NCBI GenBank assembly: GCA_019637445.1
Contig: JAHBVS010000001.1
Coordinates: 186,001-250,000, forward strand
Source: Gemmatimonadaceae bacterium
GTDB taxonomy: Bacteria > Gemmatimonadota > Gemmatimonadetes > Gemmatimonadales > Gemmatimonadaceae
Direction: 5' to 3'
Length of the DNA stretch: 64,000 nt
The notes beneath the pieces were generated by a model that saw nothing but the letters and a program-made list of their open reading frames with translations, was not told the origin of the DNA and did not search any database. This document shows, one piece after another, positions 1 to 9,557 of the stretch (within the stretch, counting starts at the first letter, position 1; each line of letters begins with the position of its first letter). Made by a program: the position numbers and the translations under genes.

Positions 1-485
1 CCGCCGATCATTCCGGTAGCGCCCGACGCCCGCATCAGTACGCGGACGATCTCGCCGGCGACCGCGGGCTCGACCCCGAGCTCAAGCGCGGCATCGCAGG
101 CCGCGCGCGCGGCGAGCGGCACCATTGCCATTCCTGCCGCGGTAGCTGTCGGGACGCCATACACCTTGTGCACCGTGGGTCGCCCGCGGCGCATATCGTC
201 GTCGTCCATGCACGGCAGGTCGTCGTGCACCAGCGAGTACGCGTGCACGACCTCGACGGCGGCCGCGATGCCGGAGACGTCGCTCGTGCCACCCGCAGCA
301 CGATGCGACGCCATTACGAGAATGGCGCGCAGGCGCTTGCCCTCCCCCGCCAACGCGTAGCGAATGGCCTGCGTGACCTGGTCGTCGCGGTCGCCGAGGT
401 AGCGGTCGACGAGCGCCTCAAGGGCGCGCCCCGCGGCAGCACGGTCGGCGGCGAAGTCGATCGACGAGACGTCCGTCCCGCTCAT
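1..485 (-). CDS. ispA: Polyprenyl synthetase (FPP/GGPP synthase), 3' part missing
   Basis: Isoprenyl diphosphate synthase that condenses IPP onto allylic diphosphates, giving C15-C20 precursors for quinones, carotenoids or undecaprenyl phosphate. About 161 N-terminal residues are visible; the gene continues past the left edge, so about half of a normal 290-300 residue enzyme is seen. The first aspartate-rich motif reads DDLPCMDDDDMRRGRPT, preceded by a GEGKRLRAIL segment typical of the family. The ATG overlaps the xseB stop (ATGA). It is the last visible gene of a folD-xseA-xseB-ispA run, the usual bacterial arrangement (often followed by dxs). Chain length cannot be decided from this fragment. 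Confidence 0.93.
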   Translation of the reverse strand, partial: MSGTDVSSIDFAADRAAAGRALEALVDRYLGDRDDQVTQAIRYALAGEGKRLRAILVMASHRAAGGTSDVSGIAAAVEVVHAYSLVHDDLPCMDDDDMRRGRPTVHKVYGVPTATAAGMAMVPLAARAACDAALELGVEPAVAGEIVRVLMRASGATGMIG

Positions 486-685
486 TCCTTCACCTCGAAC
501 ACGCCCTCCGCCTGTTCGAGCAGGGTGCGCACCTTGCCCTCGGCGTCCTGCAATGCGGCGCTGGCCTCGCGCAGGCGTGCGATGCCCTCCTCGAAAAGCT
601 TCAGCGCTTCCTCGAGCGGCACGTCGTCGCGGTCCAGGGCAGCGGCGATCTGCTCCAAGCGGGCGAGCGATTGTTCGAAGGTCAT
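482..685 (-). CDS. xseB: Exodeoxyribonuclease VII small subunit
   Basis: 67 residues, normal for XseB. It starts [17 protein letters not shown] and has the conserved LEEALKLFEEGIARL helix. Several small subunits bind one large subunit to form the ATP-independent, metal-independent single-strand exonuclease. The start overlaps the xseA stop (ATGA) and the stop overlaps the ispA start, so translation is probably coupled on both sides. Confidence 0.95.
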   Translation of the reverse strand: MTFEQSLARLEQIAAALDRDDVPLEEALKLFEEGIARLREASAALQDAEGKVRTLLEQAEGVFEVKE

Positions 686-1965
686 GCCTTGGACGTTCCT
701 TGCGGCAGATGGGGTGCCTTGTCGCTGACGGAGTCCGTGGTGGCCTGCACCAGCCCGTCCCGCAGCAACAAGTTGAAAGCTGTACCAGCCTTGAACGCCG
801 CGCGACCGGTCAATGGTGCCCCATCAGGGCTGCGCGCCACGACAAAGCCTCGCTGGAACACTGCCAGCGGCGATCGGGCCTCGAGGCCGGCGCCGAGCGC
901 GGCCAGTCGCGTCTTGCGGCGCTCCAGGCCGCGGGGTGCCAGTTGGGCGAGGCGATCCGCCACGCGCGCCGCGCGATTGCGCCGACGCTCCGTGACCAAG
1001 CGCGCCCGCTGCGAGAGCGCGTCGGCGCGCTGCTTCAGATCACGCGAGCCGGAAGCAATGCGATCCTCCAGCCCATCGGCCATCACGCCAGCCAGCTGCT
1101 GCACGAGTTCGCGAAGCTCAGACCGGACGGGCACCGCGTGCTCGGCGGCGACACTCGGCGTGGCGGCGCGAAGATCGGCCACCAGGTCGGCGATTGTCAC
1201 ATCGGTCTCGTGGCCGACGGCGGAGATGGTCGGAATCGGACAGGCGGCGATGGCACGCGCCACGCGCTCGTTGTTGAACGACCACAGATCCTCGCGCGAG
1301 CCACCACCGCGTCCGATGATCAGAACCTCAGGTGCGTCCAGTGGCTCGCCGGCGAATCGCCCTTCCCCGCGCACCCAGCGACCCAGCGTGTCAAGCGCGC
1401 GGTAGATGGAGTCCGGCGAGGACTCGCCCTGGACCAGTGCCGGAATCAGCACGACGTTCGTGTTCGGGTTGCGACGCCTGATCACCGCCTGGATGTCGCG
1501 CAGCGCGGCACCCTCTGAGCTTGTGATGACCGCGACCGTACGCGGAACGCGCGGCAGCTCGCGCTTGCGCGAGGCATCGAGCAGCCCTTCGGCGAGCAGC
1601 TTGGCCTTGAGCTCGTCGAATTGCTTCTGCCACAGCCCCTCGCCGTCGCCCTGCAGCTGCGAGATGCTGAACTGCATCTTGCCGTTGGCCGGCCACACGG
1701 TGAGTTGCCCGTAGGCGAAGACCATCGAGCCTTCGTCGGGCTTCGCGGGAATCTTGAAGGTCGCACCCTTCCAGACGACGGCGGCGACCTGCGCCTCGGC
1801 GTCCTTCAGGTTGAAGTACCAGTGCCCGCTGGGATACGCCTTGAAGCCCGAGACCTCACCGCGGATCCACAGCTTGGGGAACGCGCCCTCGAGCACGTCC
1901 TTCGCGGCGCTGGTCAGCTCCTTGACCGACAGCGCCTCGGCGGCGGTGGCGCCCGGGTGCGTCAC
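682..1965 (-). CDS. xseA: Exodeoxyribonuclease VII large subunit
   Basis: Catalytic subunit, 427 residues. An N-terminal OB-fold (about residues 12-105, with [14 protein letters not shown] and [20 protein letters not shown]) is followed by the catalytic core (about 110-310) carrying [30 protein letters not shown] and [20 protein letters not shown]. The C-terminal part is helical and binds XseB. The GTG start overlaps the folD stop (GTGA). Length and motif order are normal for the family. Confidence 0.96.
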   Translation of the reverse strand: MTHPGATAAEALSVKELTSAAKDVLEGAFPKLWIRGEVSGFKAYPSGHWYFNLKDAEAQVAAVVWKGATFKIPAKPDEGSMVFAYGQLTVWPANGKMQFSISQLQGDGEGLWQKQFDELKAKLLAEGLLDASRKRELPRVPRTVAVITSSEGAALRDIQAVIRRRNPNTNVVLIPALVQGESSPDSIYRALDTLGRWVRGEGRFAGEPLDAPEVLIIGRGGGSREDLWSFNNERVARAIAACPIPTISAVGHETDVTIADLVADLRAATPSVAAEHAVPVRSELRELVQQLAGVMADGLEDRIASGSRDLKQRADALSQRARLVTERRRNRAARVADRLAQLAPRGLERRKTRLAALGAGLEARSPLAVFQRGFVVARSPDGAPLTGRAAFKAGTAFNLLLRDGLVQATTDSVSDKAPHLPQGTSKA

Positions 1966-2861
1966 GCCGTGGCTGTGGCCTCGAGCGAAAGCTTCGCCGC
2001 GCGCACGGTGTTGGCGAGCAGCATCGCGATGGTCATCGGGCCCACGCCACCGGGAACCGGCGTGATCTTCGACGCCACCTTGGCGACCTCGTCGTACTTC
2101 ACGTCGCCGACGATCCGATAGCCCTTCTTGGCGCTGGGGTCGTCCACACGATTGATGCCGACGTCGATCACCACGGCGCCGGGCTTCACCATGTCGGCGG
2201 TCACCATCTCCGGCTTGCCAATGGCGGCAATCAGGATGTCCGCGCGGCGCGTGTGCGCGGCGAGGTCCTTGGTGCGCGAATGGCAGATAGTCACCGTGCA
2301 GTTGGCGTCCTTCCCCGCCTGGATGAGCAGCGCGGCCATCGGCTTTCCGACAATTGTCGAGCGCCCGAGGATCACGGCGTCCTTGCCGCTGGTCTCCACA
2401 CCGGACTCCTGCAGCATCACCTGCACGCCGGCCGGCGTGCAGGGCGCGAAACCGTCGGCGTCGCCGATCAGCACCTTGCCGGCGTTCACCGGATGGAAGC
2501 CGTCCACGTCCTTCATCGGGTCGATGCGGCGGATGACCTTCTGCGGGTCCATGTGCTTCGGCACCGGCATCTGCACGAGGATGCCGTGCACCGCGGGGTC
2601 CGCGTTGAGGCGGTCGATGACGGCGAGCAGATCGGCTTCCGGCGTCGACGCCGGCATGCGGATGGTCTCGCCGTTCATGCCGGCTTCCTTGCAGGCCTTC
2701 TCCTTGGCGCCCACATAGAAGGCGGAGGCCGGGTCGTCGCCCACCAGCACGACGGTGAGCCCGGGTACGAGGCCCTTGGCCTTCAATGCAGCGGCGTCCT
2801 CGGCGACCTTCGCGCGGACCTTGGCGGCGATGGCGACGCCGTCGATTCTCTCAGCGGGCAA
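1962..2861 (-). CDS. folD: Bifunctional methylene-THF dehydrogenase/cyclohydrolase
   Basis: FolD interconverts 5,10-methylene-, methenyl- and 10-formyl-tetrahydrofolate using NADP. It has 299 residues. The substrate-site motif [13 protein letters not shown] is at about residues 50-62, the Rossmann segment [14 protein letters not shown] at about 165, and the C-terminal signature [12 protein letters not shown] at about 276. The start is TTG inside the last codons of rny, an 11-base overlap, with an AGAGG stretch upstream. It lies between rny and xseA on one strand, so it is probably co-transcribed with both. Confidence 0.95.
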   Translation of the reverse strand: MPAERIDGVAIAAKVRAKVAEDAAALKAKGLVPGLTVVLVGDDPASAFYVGAKEKACKEAGMNGETIRMPASTPEADLLAVIDRLNADPAVHGILVQMPVPKHMDPQKVIRRIDPMKDVDGFHPVNAGKVLIGDADGFAPCTPAGVQVMLQESGVETSGKDAVILGRSTIVGKPMAALLIQAGKDANCTVTICHSRTKDLAAHTRRADILIAAIGKPEMVTADMVKPGAVVIDVGINRVDDPSAKKGYRIVGDVKYDEVAKVASKITPVPGGVGPMTIAMLLANTVRAAKLSLEATATA

Positions 2862-4440
2862 TGTCAGTGGCCCTCTTCTCTCGGATGGCGACGACCTTGA
2901 TCTGCCCCGGATACTGCAGCTCGGATTCGACCCGACGCGCGATCTCCTCCGTCAGCGACTGCATCCGGTTGTCGTCGATGTTGTCGGGGTCAACAATCAC
3001 GCGGACCTCGCGGCCCGCCTGGATGGCGAACACGCGGTCCACGCCACGATAGCTCGAGGCGATCTTCTCCAAGCCCTCAAGCCGCTTCACATAGGTCTCG
3101 AAGGCCTCGCGACGGGCGCCGGGGCGCGAGCCGCTGATGGCATCGGCGGCCTGCACCAACACCGAGACCTCGCTCTCGTGCGGTACGTCGTCGTGGTGCG
3201 CGGCGATGCAGTTGATGACCATCGGGTTCTCCCCGTACTTGGTCGCCACCTCCACGCCCAGCTGCACGTGCGTGCCCTCGTGCTCGTGCGTCAGCACCTT
3301 GCCCACGTCGTGCAGCAGCGCGCCGCGCTTGGCCATCGCCACGTCCAGCCCCAGCTCGGCCGCCATCATGCCCGCGAGGTACGCGACTTCCTTGCTGTGC
3401 GCCAGGATGTTCTGGCCGTAGCTCGTGCGCCACTTCATGCGGCCGATGAGCTTGATCAGCTCCGGGTGCAGGCCGTGCACGCCCACCTCGTAGGCAGCGC
3501 GCTCGCCGGTCTCGACGATGCCGGCGTCCACTTCCTTCTTGGACTTCTCGACCACTTCCTCGATGCGCCCCGGATGGATGCGACCGTCGGCGACGAGCTT
3601 CTCGAGCGCCAGGCGCGCGACTTCGCGTCGCACGGGGTCGAAGCAGCTCACCACCACCGTGTCCGGCGTGTCGTCGATGATCACGTCCACGCCCGTGGCC
3701 AGCTCGAAGGCGCGGATGTTGCGCCCCTCGCGGCCGATGATGCGGCCCTTCATGTCGTCCTTGGGCAGCGCGACGGCCGAGGCTGTGATCTCCGCCGTGT
3801 GCTCGGCGGCGATGCGCTGCACCGCGAGCGCGACAATCTTCTTGGCTTCGCGGTCGGCGTTGCGCTTGGCGCTCTCGCGGATCTCGCGGATGCGATTGCC
3901 GGCGTCGGCCTGCGCCTCCTCTTCCATCCGGCGCACGAGTTCGGCCTTGGCCTCGGTGGCGCTGAGGCCGGCGAGCTGTTCCAATCGACGGCGCTCATCC
4001 TGCACAAGCTGGTCGAGTTCGCCCTGGCGCTCCTCGAGCTGCTTCTCGCGGCGGCCCAGTTCCGAGGCACGGCGGGCGACGTCCTTCTCCTTGCCGTCCA
4101 CCATCTCGAACTTGCGGTCCACCTGCTGCTCGCGCTCGACGACGCGCTTCTCCTCGCGCTCGACTTCCTCGCGGCGCTTGCGGGCCTCCTGCTCCCAGGC
4201 CTCGCGGACCTTCATCACCTCTTCCTTGCCCGAAAGCACGGCCTGCTTGCGCGACGCATCGGCGTCACGCTCGGCCTCGGCAACGATCTTCTTGGCGATT
4301 TGGTCGGCCGCCTCCCCGGCGGCGCGGCGGGCAGCGTCCTCTGTGGCGCGCCCCGACTTCTTCCCGAACACCCAGGCGATCGGCAGTCCGACGGCAGCCA
4401 CCACGCCGAGGGCGATCGCCACGTACAGTGGCACGGTCAT
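2851..4440 (-). CDS. rny: Ribonuclease Y
   Basis: Membrane-anchored endoribonuclease that starts mRNA decay. The chosen ATG gives 529 residues beginning [17 protein letters not shown], i.e. a short N-terminal membrane anchor; an upstream in-frame ATG would add 15 hydrophilic residues before the anchor. Next come a long charged coiled coil (about residues 30-200), a KH domain with [15 protein letters not shown], and an HD domain with [19 protein letters not shown] and AAHHDD. A promoter-like element lies at 4628-4656 and a structured RNA candidate sits in the leader. Downstream folD overlaps by 11 bases. Confidence 0.96.
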   Translation of the reverse strand: MTVPLYVAIALGVVAAVGLPIAWVFGKKSGRATEDAARRAAGEAADQIAKKIVAEAERDADASRKQAVLSGKEEVMKVREAWEQEARKRREEVEREEKRVVEREQQVDRKFEMVDGKEKDVARRASELGRREKQLEERQGELDQLVQDERRRLEQLAGLSATEAKAELVRRMEEEAQADAGNRIREIRESAKRNADREAKKIVALAVQRIAAEHTAEITASAVALPKDDMKGRIIGREGRNIRAFELATGVDVIIDDTPDTVVVSCFDPVRREVARLALEKLVADGRIHPGRIEEVVEKSKKEVDAGIVETGERAAYEVGVHGLHPELIKLIGRMKWRTSYGQNILAHSKEVAYLAGMMAAELGLDVAMAKRGALLHDVGKVLTHEHEGTHVQLGVEVATKYGENPMVINCIAAHHDDVPHESEVSVLVQAADAISGSRPGARREAFETYVKRLEGLEKIASSYRGVDRVFAIQAGREVRVIVDPDNIDDNRMQSLTEEIARRVESELQYPGQIKVVAIREKRATDIAR

Positions 4441-4448
4441 TTGTCTCT

Positions 4449-4603
4449 CGTATACGCAAGGCGGCCAGGCAGCGACCGCGTCCATTGGGAAGGCACCACG
4501 GACCGCTCGGGGCCGCCTCTGTCCGGGGGCTGGCCGGCCGGACTGGCGCCGACGAAGGGCGCGGGTCGGGACGGGCTAACTGCCGGAAGCGCTTGCACCT
4601 ACG
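4449..4603 (-). ncRNA. Structured RNA candidate, possibly 6S RNA
   Basis: The minus-strand RNA of this gap can fold into a rod. The outer helix 4603-4592 with 4460-4449 pairs 11 of 12 positions (two G-U). A second helix pairs 4586-4580 with 4472-4465 (one bulge) and a third pairs 4568-4564 with 4477-4473, leaving an 11-nt bubble on the 5' side. A GTCCGG/CCGGAC hairpin (4543-4538 with 4526-4521) lies near the tip. A promoter-like element ends about 18 bases upstream. The length (155-175 nt), rod shape and position beside zapA resemble 6S RNA, but I cannot run a covariance model. It could instead be an rny 5' UTR structure. The rest of the gap (4657-4829) shows nothing clear. Confidence 0.4.
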
Positions 4604-4627
4604 GGCCGTCGCACCTGCTCAAGTCGG

Positions 4628-4656
4628 AAGCTAGGGAGCGGGGTTCCAAAAGGCAA
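4628..4656 (-). promoter_or_regulatory. Sigma70-like promoter for RNA candidate / rny
   Basis: TTGCCT (4656-4651), 17-base spacer, TAGCTT (4633-4628). The same spacing and -10 hexamer recur before rex and infC in this window. The expected transcript start is near 4621, about 180 bases before the rny ATG. Confidence 0.5.
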
Positions 4657-4839
4657 CGCGCGACGGCCGCCCTCCGCGGCAGGGTTGCCACCTCTGCGCG
4701 GACGTGAACAAGGTCCCAGCGGCGCCAGGCCACACTGTGACGCAGAGGTTCTGGCGCATCCCTGCCGATACTGCTAGCGTGGTGTTCCGCGCCCATCGCG
4801 CACGCTTCCGTTGCAGCCGGCCTGAGCCCGGAGGTTCCC

Positions 4840-5292
4840 GTGGTCCCTCGTCCCGACAATCGGCAGCCTCCGCGAATGGCGACAACCACGGCCGCCACCC
4901 AAGGATGGCGCGGATCGGGCGAGATTCTGCTGGCTGACGACGAGGCCTACGTGCGCCGCGTCGCGCGCCGCGCCATCGAGCGCGCGGGGTTCCAAGTCGT
5001 CGAGTGTGCCGATGGAGCCGAGGCCCTGGCGATGGTCGAGGCCGAGCCGGTGCGCTTCGCCGCGGTGATGCTCGACCTCACGATGCCCCGCTTGGCCGGC
5101 GACGCCGCGCTGGAGAAGATCCGCGCGCGCAATCCTGCCCTGCCCGCCGTCCTGTACTCCGGCTATTCCGCCGAGGAGTTGAATCCGTCGCTCCGGACGC
5201 TGGCCGCCACGCGATTCCTGCAGAAGCCGTTCACGACCGACGAGGTCGCGACGGCCCTGCACGACGTCATCGACCCTAGCGCTCCGGCGTAA
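4840..5292 (+). CDS. Single-domain response regulator (receiver only)
   Basis: 150 residues holding one CheY-like receiver domain (about 26-145) and no output domain. Seen: the acidic pair ADDE after EILL, the phospho-acceptor Asp in VMLDLTMPRLAGD, the conserved Ser of LYSGYS in place of Thr, and the Lys of RFLQKPF. The GTG start is supported by GGAGG at 4830-4834; an alternative ATG lies 36 bases downstream. It is transcribed against its neighbours and its 3' end overlaps the zapA 3' end by 17 bases. No histidine kinase is nearby. It probably acts by phospho-dependent protein contact, partner unknown. Confidence 0.85.
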   Translation: MVPRPDNRQPPRMATTTAATQGWRGSGEILLADDEAYVRRVARRAIERAGFQVVECADGAEALAMVEAEPVRFAAVMLDLTMPRLAGDAALEKIRARNPALPAVLYSGYSAEELNPSLRTLAATRFLQKPFTTDEVATALHDVIDPSAPA

Positions 5293-5593
5293 GCGCCTGC
5301 GCGGCGCTGGCACGGCGCGCCGGCGGCAGCCAGCGCCGCAGTTCGGCCGACAGCGACCGCATCTGCTCCCCCACGGCCTCGCCGCGGCCGCGCTCGTCAA
5401 ACAACTCCGCGGTGATGCTCATGGCCGCGAGGATGGCGGCCTTGCCCGGGTCCGTGATGGCCGGGTTCTCCAGCACCTTCCGGATGGCCGCGTCCACGTG
5501 TGCGGCGATGGCCTGCGTGTGTTCCGGCGGGACGTCGGAGCGAATCGTGTACTCCTCGCCCACGATCTTCACGCGCGTGGAGTGCACGCTCAC
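5276..5593 (-). CDS. zapA: Cell division protein ZapA
   Basis: 105 residues with the ZapA pattern: an N-terminal strand region VKIVGEEYTIRSD followed by helices including AAHVDAAIRKVLE and KAAILAAMSITAELF. ZapA crosslinks FtsZ protofilaments at mid-cell. GTG start overlapping the stop of the upstream coiled-coil gene (GTGA). The C-terminus extends a little beyond the family core and is Ala/Arg rich. Confidence 0.85.
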   Translation of the reverse strand: MSVHSTRVKIVGEEYTIRSDVPPEHTQAIAAHVDAAIRKVLENPAITDPGKAAILAAMSITAELFDERGRGEAVGEQMRSLSAELRRWLPPARRASAAQALTPER

Positions 5594-5892
5594 GGTTCAC
5601 CTCCGAGCACGTGTTGCTGTCGCAGGAAGCGCGCGCGATCGAGCATCCCGCGGGTCTTGGTCGCCGCCTCCTCGAGCCGCTCGCGCAGCCTGGCGTTCTC
5701 CTCTTCGAGCGCCGACACGCGTTCCTCCGCCGTGGCGTCGCCCGGGGCGTTCGCACCCAGCGCCTTCAGCCGCGACTCGGCCGCCTGCGCGCGCTTGCGG
5801 AAGCTGGCGAGCTCCTCGCCAAGGTGCCGCACGTGCGCCTCCAGTTCGGCGAAGGCGAGCGCAGCGACGTCAGGCCGTGCGGGGTCGGACAC
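5590..5892 (-). CDS. Small coiled-coil protein, ZapB-like
   Basis: About 100 residues, nearly all predicted heptad coiled coil: LEAHVRHLGEELASFRKRAQ, then a short Gly/Ala linker, then VSALEEENARLRERLEEAAT. GTG start within the last codons of pheT (23-base overlap); a TTG one codon upstream is possible. It lies directly before zapA with a 4-base overlap. From size, coiled coil and position it may act with ZapA at the divisome, as ZapB-type proteins do. The assignment is by context and composition, not by a diagnostic motif. Confidence 0.6.
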   Translation of the reverse strand: MSDPARPDVAALAFAELEAHVRHLGEELASFRKRAQAAESRLKALGANAPGDATAEERVSALEEENARLRERLEEAATKTRGMLDRARFLRQQHVLGGEP

Positions 5893-8344
5893 CAAGTTCT
5901 CCTTCGAGCGCCTTCAGCAGTTGGTTGCGGCGGCCCTCGAGTTCCTTGTCGCGGAGCGTGCGCTCCGGATGCCGGAACGTCAAGCGCCAGGCCAGCGATC
6001 GCGTGCCGTCCGGCACGCCGGCACCACGGAACTCGTCGAACAGGACGCAGCGTTCGAGCAAGTCACCACCCGTCTTCTTGAGCAGCGCCTCGACGTCGCC
6101 CGCCGGCGTCGACTCCGGCACCAGCAGCGCGAGGTCGAACTCCGCCGCCGGCTGCGTGGGAATCGGCTTGAAGCGCTGCGGGCTGCGCCGCGTCTCCTTC
6201 TCCACGCCCTTGAGCACGCCGCTGTCGCGTCGCTTGGCGCCGTGCGCGTGCTGGCCCTTGGGCGCGACGGCGTTGCTGTTCATCTCGCCGAGCGTGAGCT
6301 CGACGCCGAAGGCCGCGCTGGCCCACACCGGTGCGTCGAGCGAGAGCTTCAACACGCGGCCCACGCGCGCCGTGCCCGCCACCAAGTGCCAGAGCACGGC
6401 GCCGCCATCGCCCGCCTCAAGCTCGATCTTCTTGCCGGGTAGGGAGACCTCGGCCAGCGAGAGCGCGAGGGCCTTCGCATCCCAGGCGTCGAAGACGGGT
6501 GGCTGCGGTTCGGTGAAGTGCGGCGGCCGGCGCTGTCCCATCACGACCAACGCGGCGTGTACTTCCTCCAATGGCGTGCCGCCGGCGCGGGCGCTGAACA
6601 CGCTACCGACCTCGAACAGCCGGACATTGCCCTGCATGCGGTTCAGGTTGTACTCGGCGCGCCGCGCCAGCGTGTCGAGGATGCTCGTCCGCAGGAACGG
6701 CTCGTCCTCGGCCAACGGGTTCTGCACCCGCACCAGGTTGACGCGCGACTCGCGCGCGCCGCGACCCGACGTGAACGGCAGGGGGCGCACCTCGTGCAGG
6801 CCAGCGGCCACGAGTGCCTGGCGCACACGTAGGTACGCCGTCCAGAGCGGATGGTCGGGCACCGTGCCCGGACGCACCGCCGCCAGCGTGTCAGGGAGTC
6901 GATCGAAACCACGAAGCCGCGCGATTTCCTCGATCAAGTCGACGTCGCGCAACACATCGTGTCGCCAGCTGGGCGGCACCGCGCGGATGAGCTCGCCGTC
7001 CACCGTGATGGCGAAGCCAACACTTGCCAGCAGCTTGGCACAGTCGGCGGCGGGCACGGGCTCGCCGAGCACGCGTGCGACGCGCGGCACCTTGAGCGAG
7101 ACGGCCGCGCGAGGCTTGGGCGCACGCCCCACCTCAAGCAGTGCGTCCACGTGCCCGCCGCTGACCTGCGCGATCAGCGCGGCACCGAGCTGCAGGGCCT
7201 GCACGACCATCGCATCGTCGATGCCGCGCTCAAAACGATAGCTGGCATCCGTGGAGAGCCCCACACGCCGACGTGTGGCCCGCACGCGCTGCGGGTGGAA
7301 GCTGGCGACCTCCAGCACGATGTCCGTCGTCGTGTCCGTCACCTCGCTTGCCTTCCCGCCCATCACGCCGGCAAGCGCCGTCGCGTGTTCGGTGTCGGCG
7401 ATGACCAGCATCTCGGGGTCCAGCGCGCGCTCCACGCCATCGAGCGTGACGAGCTTCTCGCCGGCCTTGGCGCGACGCACGATGATGCCCGGACCCGCCA
7501 GCTTCGCCTTGTCGAAGGCGTGCATCGGCTGGCCGAAACCGTGGAGCATGTAGTTCGTGGCGTCGACGATGTTGTTGATCGAACGGCCACCTACGGCCTC
7601 GATCGCCTGCCGCAACCAGTCGGGGCTGGGGCAGACGGTCACACCGGAAATCACTGCGGCGGTATAGCGCGGGCAGTCGGCTGTATCGTCGATGTGCACG
7701 CTGAGTCCGCCGCCGCTGGCCTCCTTGGCGCCCTGCGCCGCTTTCTCCGGCACGGGCGGCAGGTTCGCCAATTCCGACGGCCCGGCCAACTTCACGCCAG
7801 TCAGCGCCGAGAGCTCGCGCGCCACGCCGAGATGCGAGAGCAGGTCCGGACGGTTGGGTAGCACGTCGAGGACCAGGCGCACGTCACCCAGCGGCAGAAC
7901 ATCGAGCAGCGCGGTGCCATTCGCGGCATCCGTCTCCAGCGCGAGGATACCGTCGTGGTCCTCGCCCAAGCCCAGTTCCTTGGCCGAGCAGAGCATGCCG
8001 TTGGAGGTGAAGCCGCGAATCTTCCTCTTGGCGATCGTCAGGCCGGCAGGCATCACGGTGCCCGTGCGCGCGAAGGGATACTTCGCACCCACCGTCACGT
8101 TCGGCGCGCCACAGACGACCTCGAGGATCTCCCCCGAGCCGTCATCCACCTTATTGAACGAGAGCTTGGTGTCGGGGATCTTCTCGCTCTCCAGCACCGT
8201 CGCCACGACGAACGGCGCGAGGTCGGCGCGCAGGCGCTCGAAGCCCTCCACCGTCGCGACGTGCGCGGTGAGCAGGTCGCGCACCGCCTCCGGATCCTTG
8301 CCGTGCGGGACGAAGCGGGCCAACCACTCGTGGGAGAGATTCAT
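5870..8344 (-). CDS. pheT: Phenylalanyl-tRNA synthetase beta subunit
   Basis: 824 residues, full length. It begins MNLSHEWLARFVPHGKDPEA. An EMAP-like tRNA-binding domain follows (about 40-150, with GMLCSAKELGLGEDHDGI), then B3/B4 editing (about 200-380), B5, the catalytic-like core, and a C-terminal ferredoxin-fold anticodon-binding domain (last ~95 residues, with RSLAWRLTFRHPERTL). With PheS it forms the (alpha-beta)2 enzyme charging tRNA-Phe. It lies 28 bases after pheS in one transcript. Confidence 0.97.
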   Translation of the reverse strand: MNLSHEWLARFVPHGKDPEAVRDLLTAHVATVEGFERLRADLAPFVVATVLESEKIPDTKLSFNKVDDGSGEILEVVCGAPNVTVGAKYPFARTGTVMPAGLTIAKRKIRGFTSNGMLCSAKELGLGEDHDGILALETDAANGTALLDVLPLGDVRLVLDVLPNRPDLLSHLGVARELSALTGVKLAGPSELANLPPVPEKAAQGAKEASGGGLSVHIDDTADCPRYTAAVISGVTVCPSPDWLRQAIEAVGGRSINNIVDATNYMLHGFGQPMHAFDKAKLAGPGIIVRRAKAGEKLVTLDGVERALDPEMLVIADTEHATALAGVMGGKASEVTDTTTDIVLEVASFHPQRVRATRRRVGLSTDASYRFERGIDDAMVVQALQLGAALIAQVSGGHVDALLEVGRAPKPRAAVSLKVPRVARVLGEPVPAADCAKLLASVGFAITVDGELIRAVPPSWRHDVLRDVDLIEEIARLRGFDRLPDTLAAVRPGTVPDHPLWTAYLRVRQALVAAGLHEVRPLPFTSGRGARESRVNLVRVQNPLAEDEPFLRTSILDTLARRAEYNLNRMQGNVRLFEVGSVFSARAGGTPLEEVHAALVVMGQRRPPHFTEPQPPVFDAWDAKALALSLAEVSLPGKKIELEAGDGGAVLWHLVAGTARVGRVLKLSLDAPVWASAAFGVELTLGEMNSNAVAPKGQHAHGAKRRDSGVLKGVEKETRRSPQRFKPIPTQPAAEFDLALLVPESTPAGDVEALLKKTGGDLLERCVLFDEFRGAGVPDGTRSLAWRLTFRHPERTLRDKELEGRRNQLLKALEGELGVRPRTA

Positions 8345-8372
8345 CGGGGAGCCCCCGGGATCGCGCGGTCGG

Positions 8373-9407
8373 TCATCGGCCGAACTGCTCCAGGAAGCGC
8401 ACGTCGGAGTCGTAGAGGATGCGAATGTCGGGGATGCCGTGGCGCGAGATGGCGGTGCGCGCCGGTCCCATGCCGAAGGCCCAGCCGGTGTAGCGCTCGC
8501 TGTCGAGCCCCGCGGCCTCGAGCACGGCCGGATGCACCATGCCGGAGCCGAGGATCTCCACCCAACCCGACTGCTTGCACACCGCGCAGCCGTCGCCGCC
8601 GCAGACGCCGCACTGCACGTCCATCTCGGCGCTGGGCTCCGTGAACGGGAAGTAGCTGGGGCGGAAGCGCGTCTTCGTGCGCGCGCCGAAGTAACGGCGC
8701 GCGAAATGGCTCAGCGTCGCCTTGAGATCGGCGAAGCTCGTGTGCTCGTCCACCACGAGGCCCTCGATCTGCGCGAACATCGGCGCGTGCGAGGGATCGA
8801 AGAAGTCGCGGCGATACACGTTGCCCGGCGCGAGGATGCGCACCGGCGGCGGATACTGCTGCAGCGTGCGCACCTGCACGGGTGAGGTGTGCGTGCGCAG
8901 CACCTGCTCGGCGCCGAGGTAGAGCGTGTCGTGCAGGTCCATGGCCGGATGGTCGGCCGGGAAGTTGAGCGCGCCGAAGTTGTACCAGGCGTGCTCGGCC
9001 TCGGGCCCGAGGGCGATGGTGAAGCCCAGCTCGCGGAAGATCTCGACGACCTCGTCGATGACCATCGAGACGGGATGCACGGTGCCCTTCCAGCGCTCGC
9101 GGGCGGGCATCGTCGGGTCGAGCTTGGGGCCGGACTCGGCGGCGGCCTTGAGCAGCTGCGCCTGTCGCACCTCGAGCGCTTCCTCGATGCCGACCTTCAC
9201 CTGGTTTGCACGCGCCCCACCGTCGCGCCGGTCCTCCTTGGCCAGCTCACCGAGCTTGGACATCAGGCCCGTGACCTCGCCGGCCTGCCGGCCGATGAGG
9301 GCGTTGCGGACGGCGGTCCAGTCCTCAAGCGTGGCGGCGCCGGCGATCTTGGCGGGCGCGCCCTGCTCGATGTGGGCGAGTTTTTCGAGGTAGGTGCGGA
9401 GGTCCAT
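8373..9407 (-). CDS. pheS: Phenylalanyl-tRNA synthetase alpha subunit
   Basis: 344 residues from the ATG giving MDLRTYLEKLAHIEQ, the normal N-terminus; longer in-frame starts would add repeat-derived sequence. N-terminal coiled coil (about 1-95), then the class II core with motif 2-like FDPSHAPMFAQIEG and motif 3 GMGPARTAI. It carries the Cys-rich insertion CGVCGGDGCAVCKQSGW (two CxxC pairs) seen in one PheS subgroup. A -10-like TAGCTT lies at 9474-9469. The leader contains three GACGGAG heptads. Confidence 0.96.
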   Translation of the reverse strand: MDLRTYLEKLAHIEQGAPAKIAGAATLEDWTAVRNALIGRQAGEVTGLMSKLGELAKEDRRDGGARANQVKVGIEEALEVRQAQLLKAAAESGPKLDPTMPARERWKGTVHPVSMVIDEVVEIFRELGFTIALGPEAEHAWYNFGALNFPADHPAMDLHDTLYLGAEQVLRTHTSPVQVRTLQQYPPPVRILAPGNVYRRDFFDPSHAPMFAQIEGLVVDEHTSFADLKATLSHFARRYFGARTKTRFRPSYFPFTEPSAEMDVQCGVCGGDGCAVCKQSGWVEILGSGMVHPAVLEAAGLDSERYTGWAFGMGPARTAISRHGIPDIRILYDSDVRFLEQFGR

Positions 9408-9423
9408 TCTTGCGAGGACGAAA

Positions 9424-9447
9424 GACGGAGGACGGAGGACGGAGGCC
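9424..9447. repeat. GACGGAG heptad tandem repeat in the pheST leader
   Basis: Three consecutive copies of the 7-base unit GACGGAG (plus strand), just upstream of the pheS ATG and downstream of its -10-like box. Related GGACGAA units sit at 9461-9469 and 9598-9620. The same vocabulary recurs near the tRNA genes at 45.8-46.1 kb. Confidence 0.75.
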
Positions 9448-9557
9448 CAGCCAGGTCTCGAAGGACGAAAGCTAACGGCGAGGCGAGGGCTGCGGGATGC
9501 TGGTGCCGGCGCGGGGGAGCAGGCCGCCGGCACATGGACCGGAGTCGCCGTGGCCGC

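Noticed and set aside
2755-4707. 650-codon plus-strand frame opposite rny
   Set aside because: Shadow of rny with biased His/Leu/Ala composition; rny has full domain evidence.
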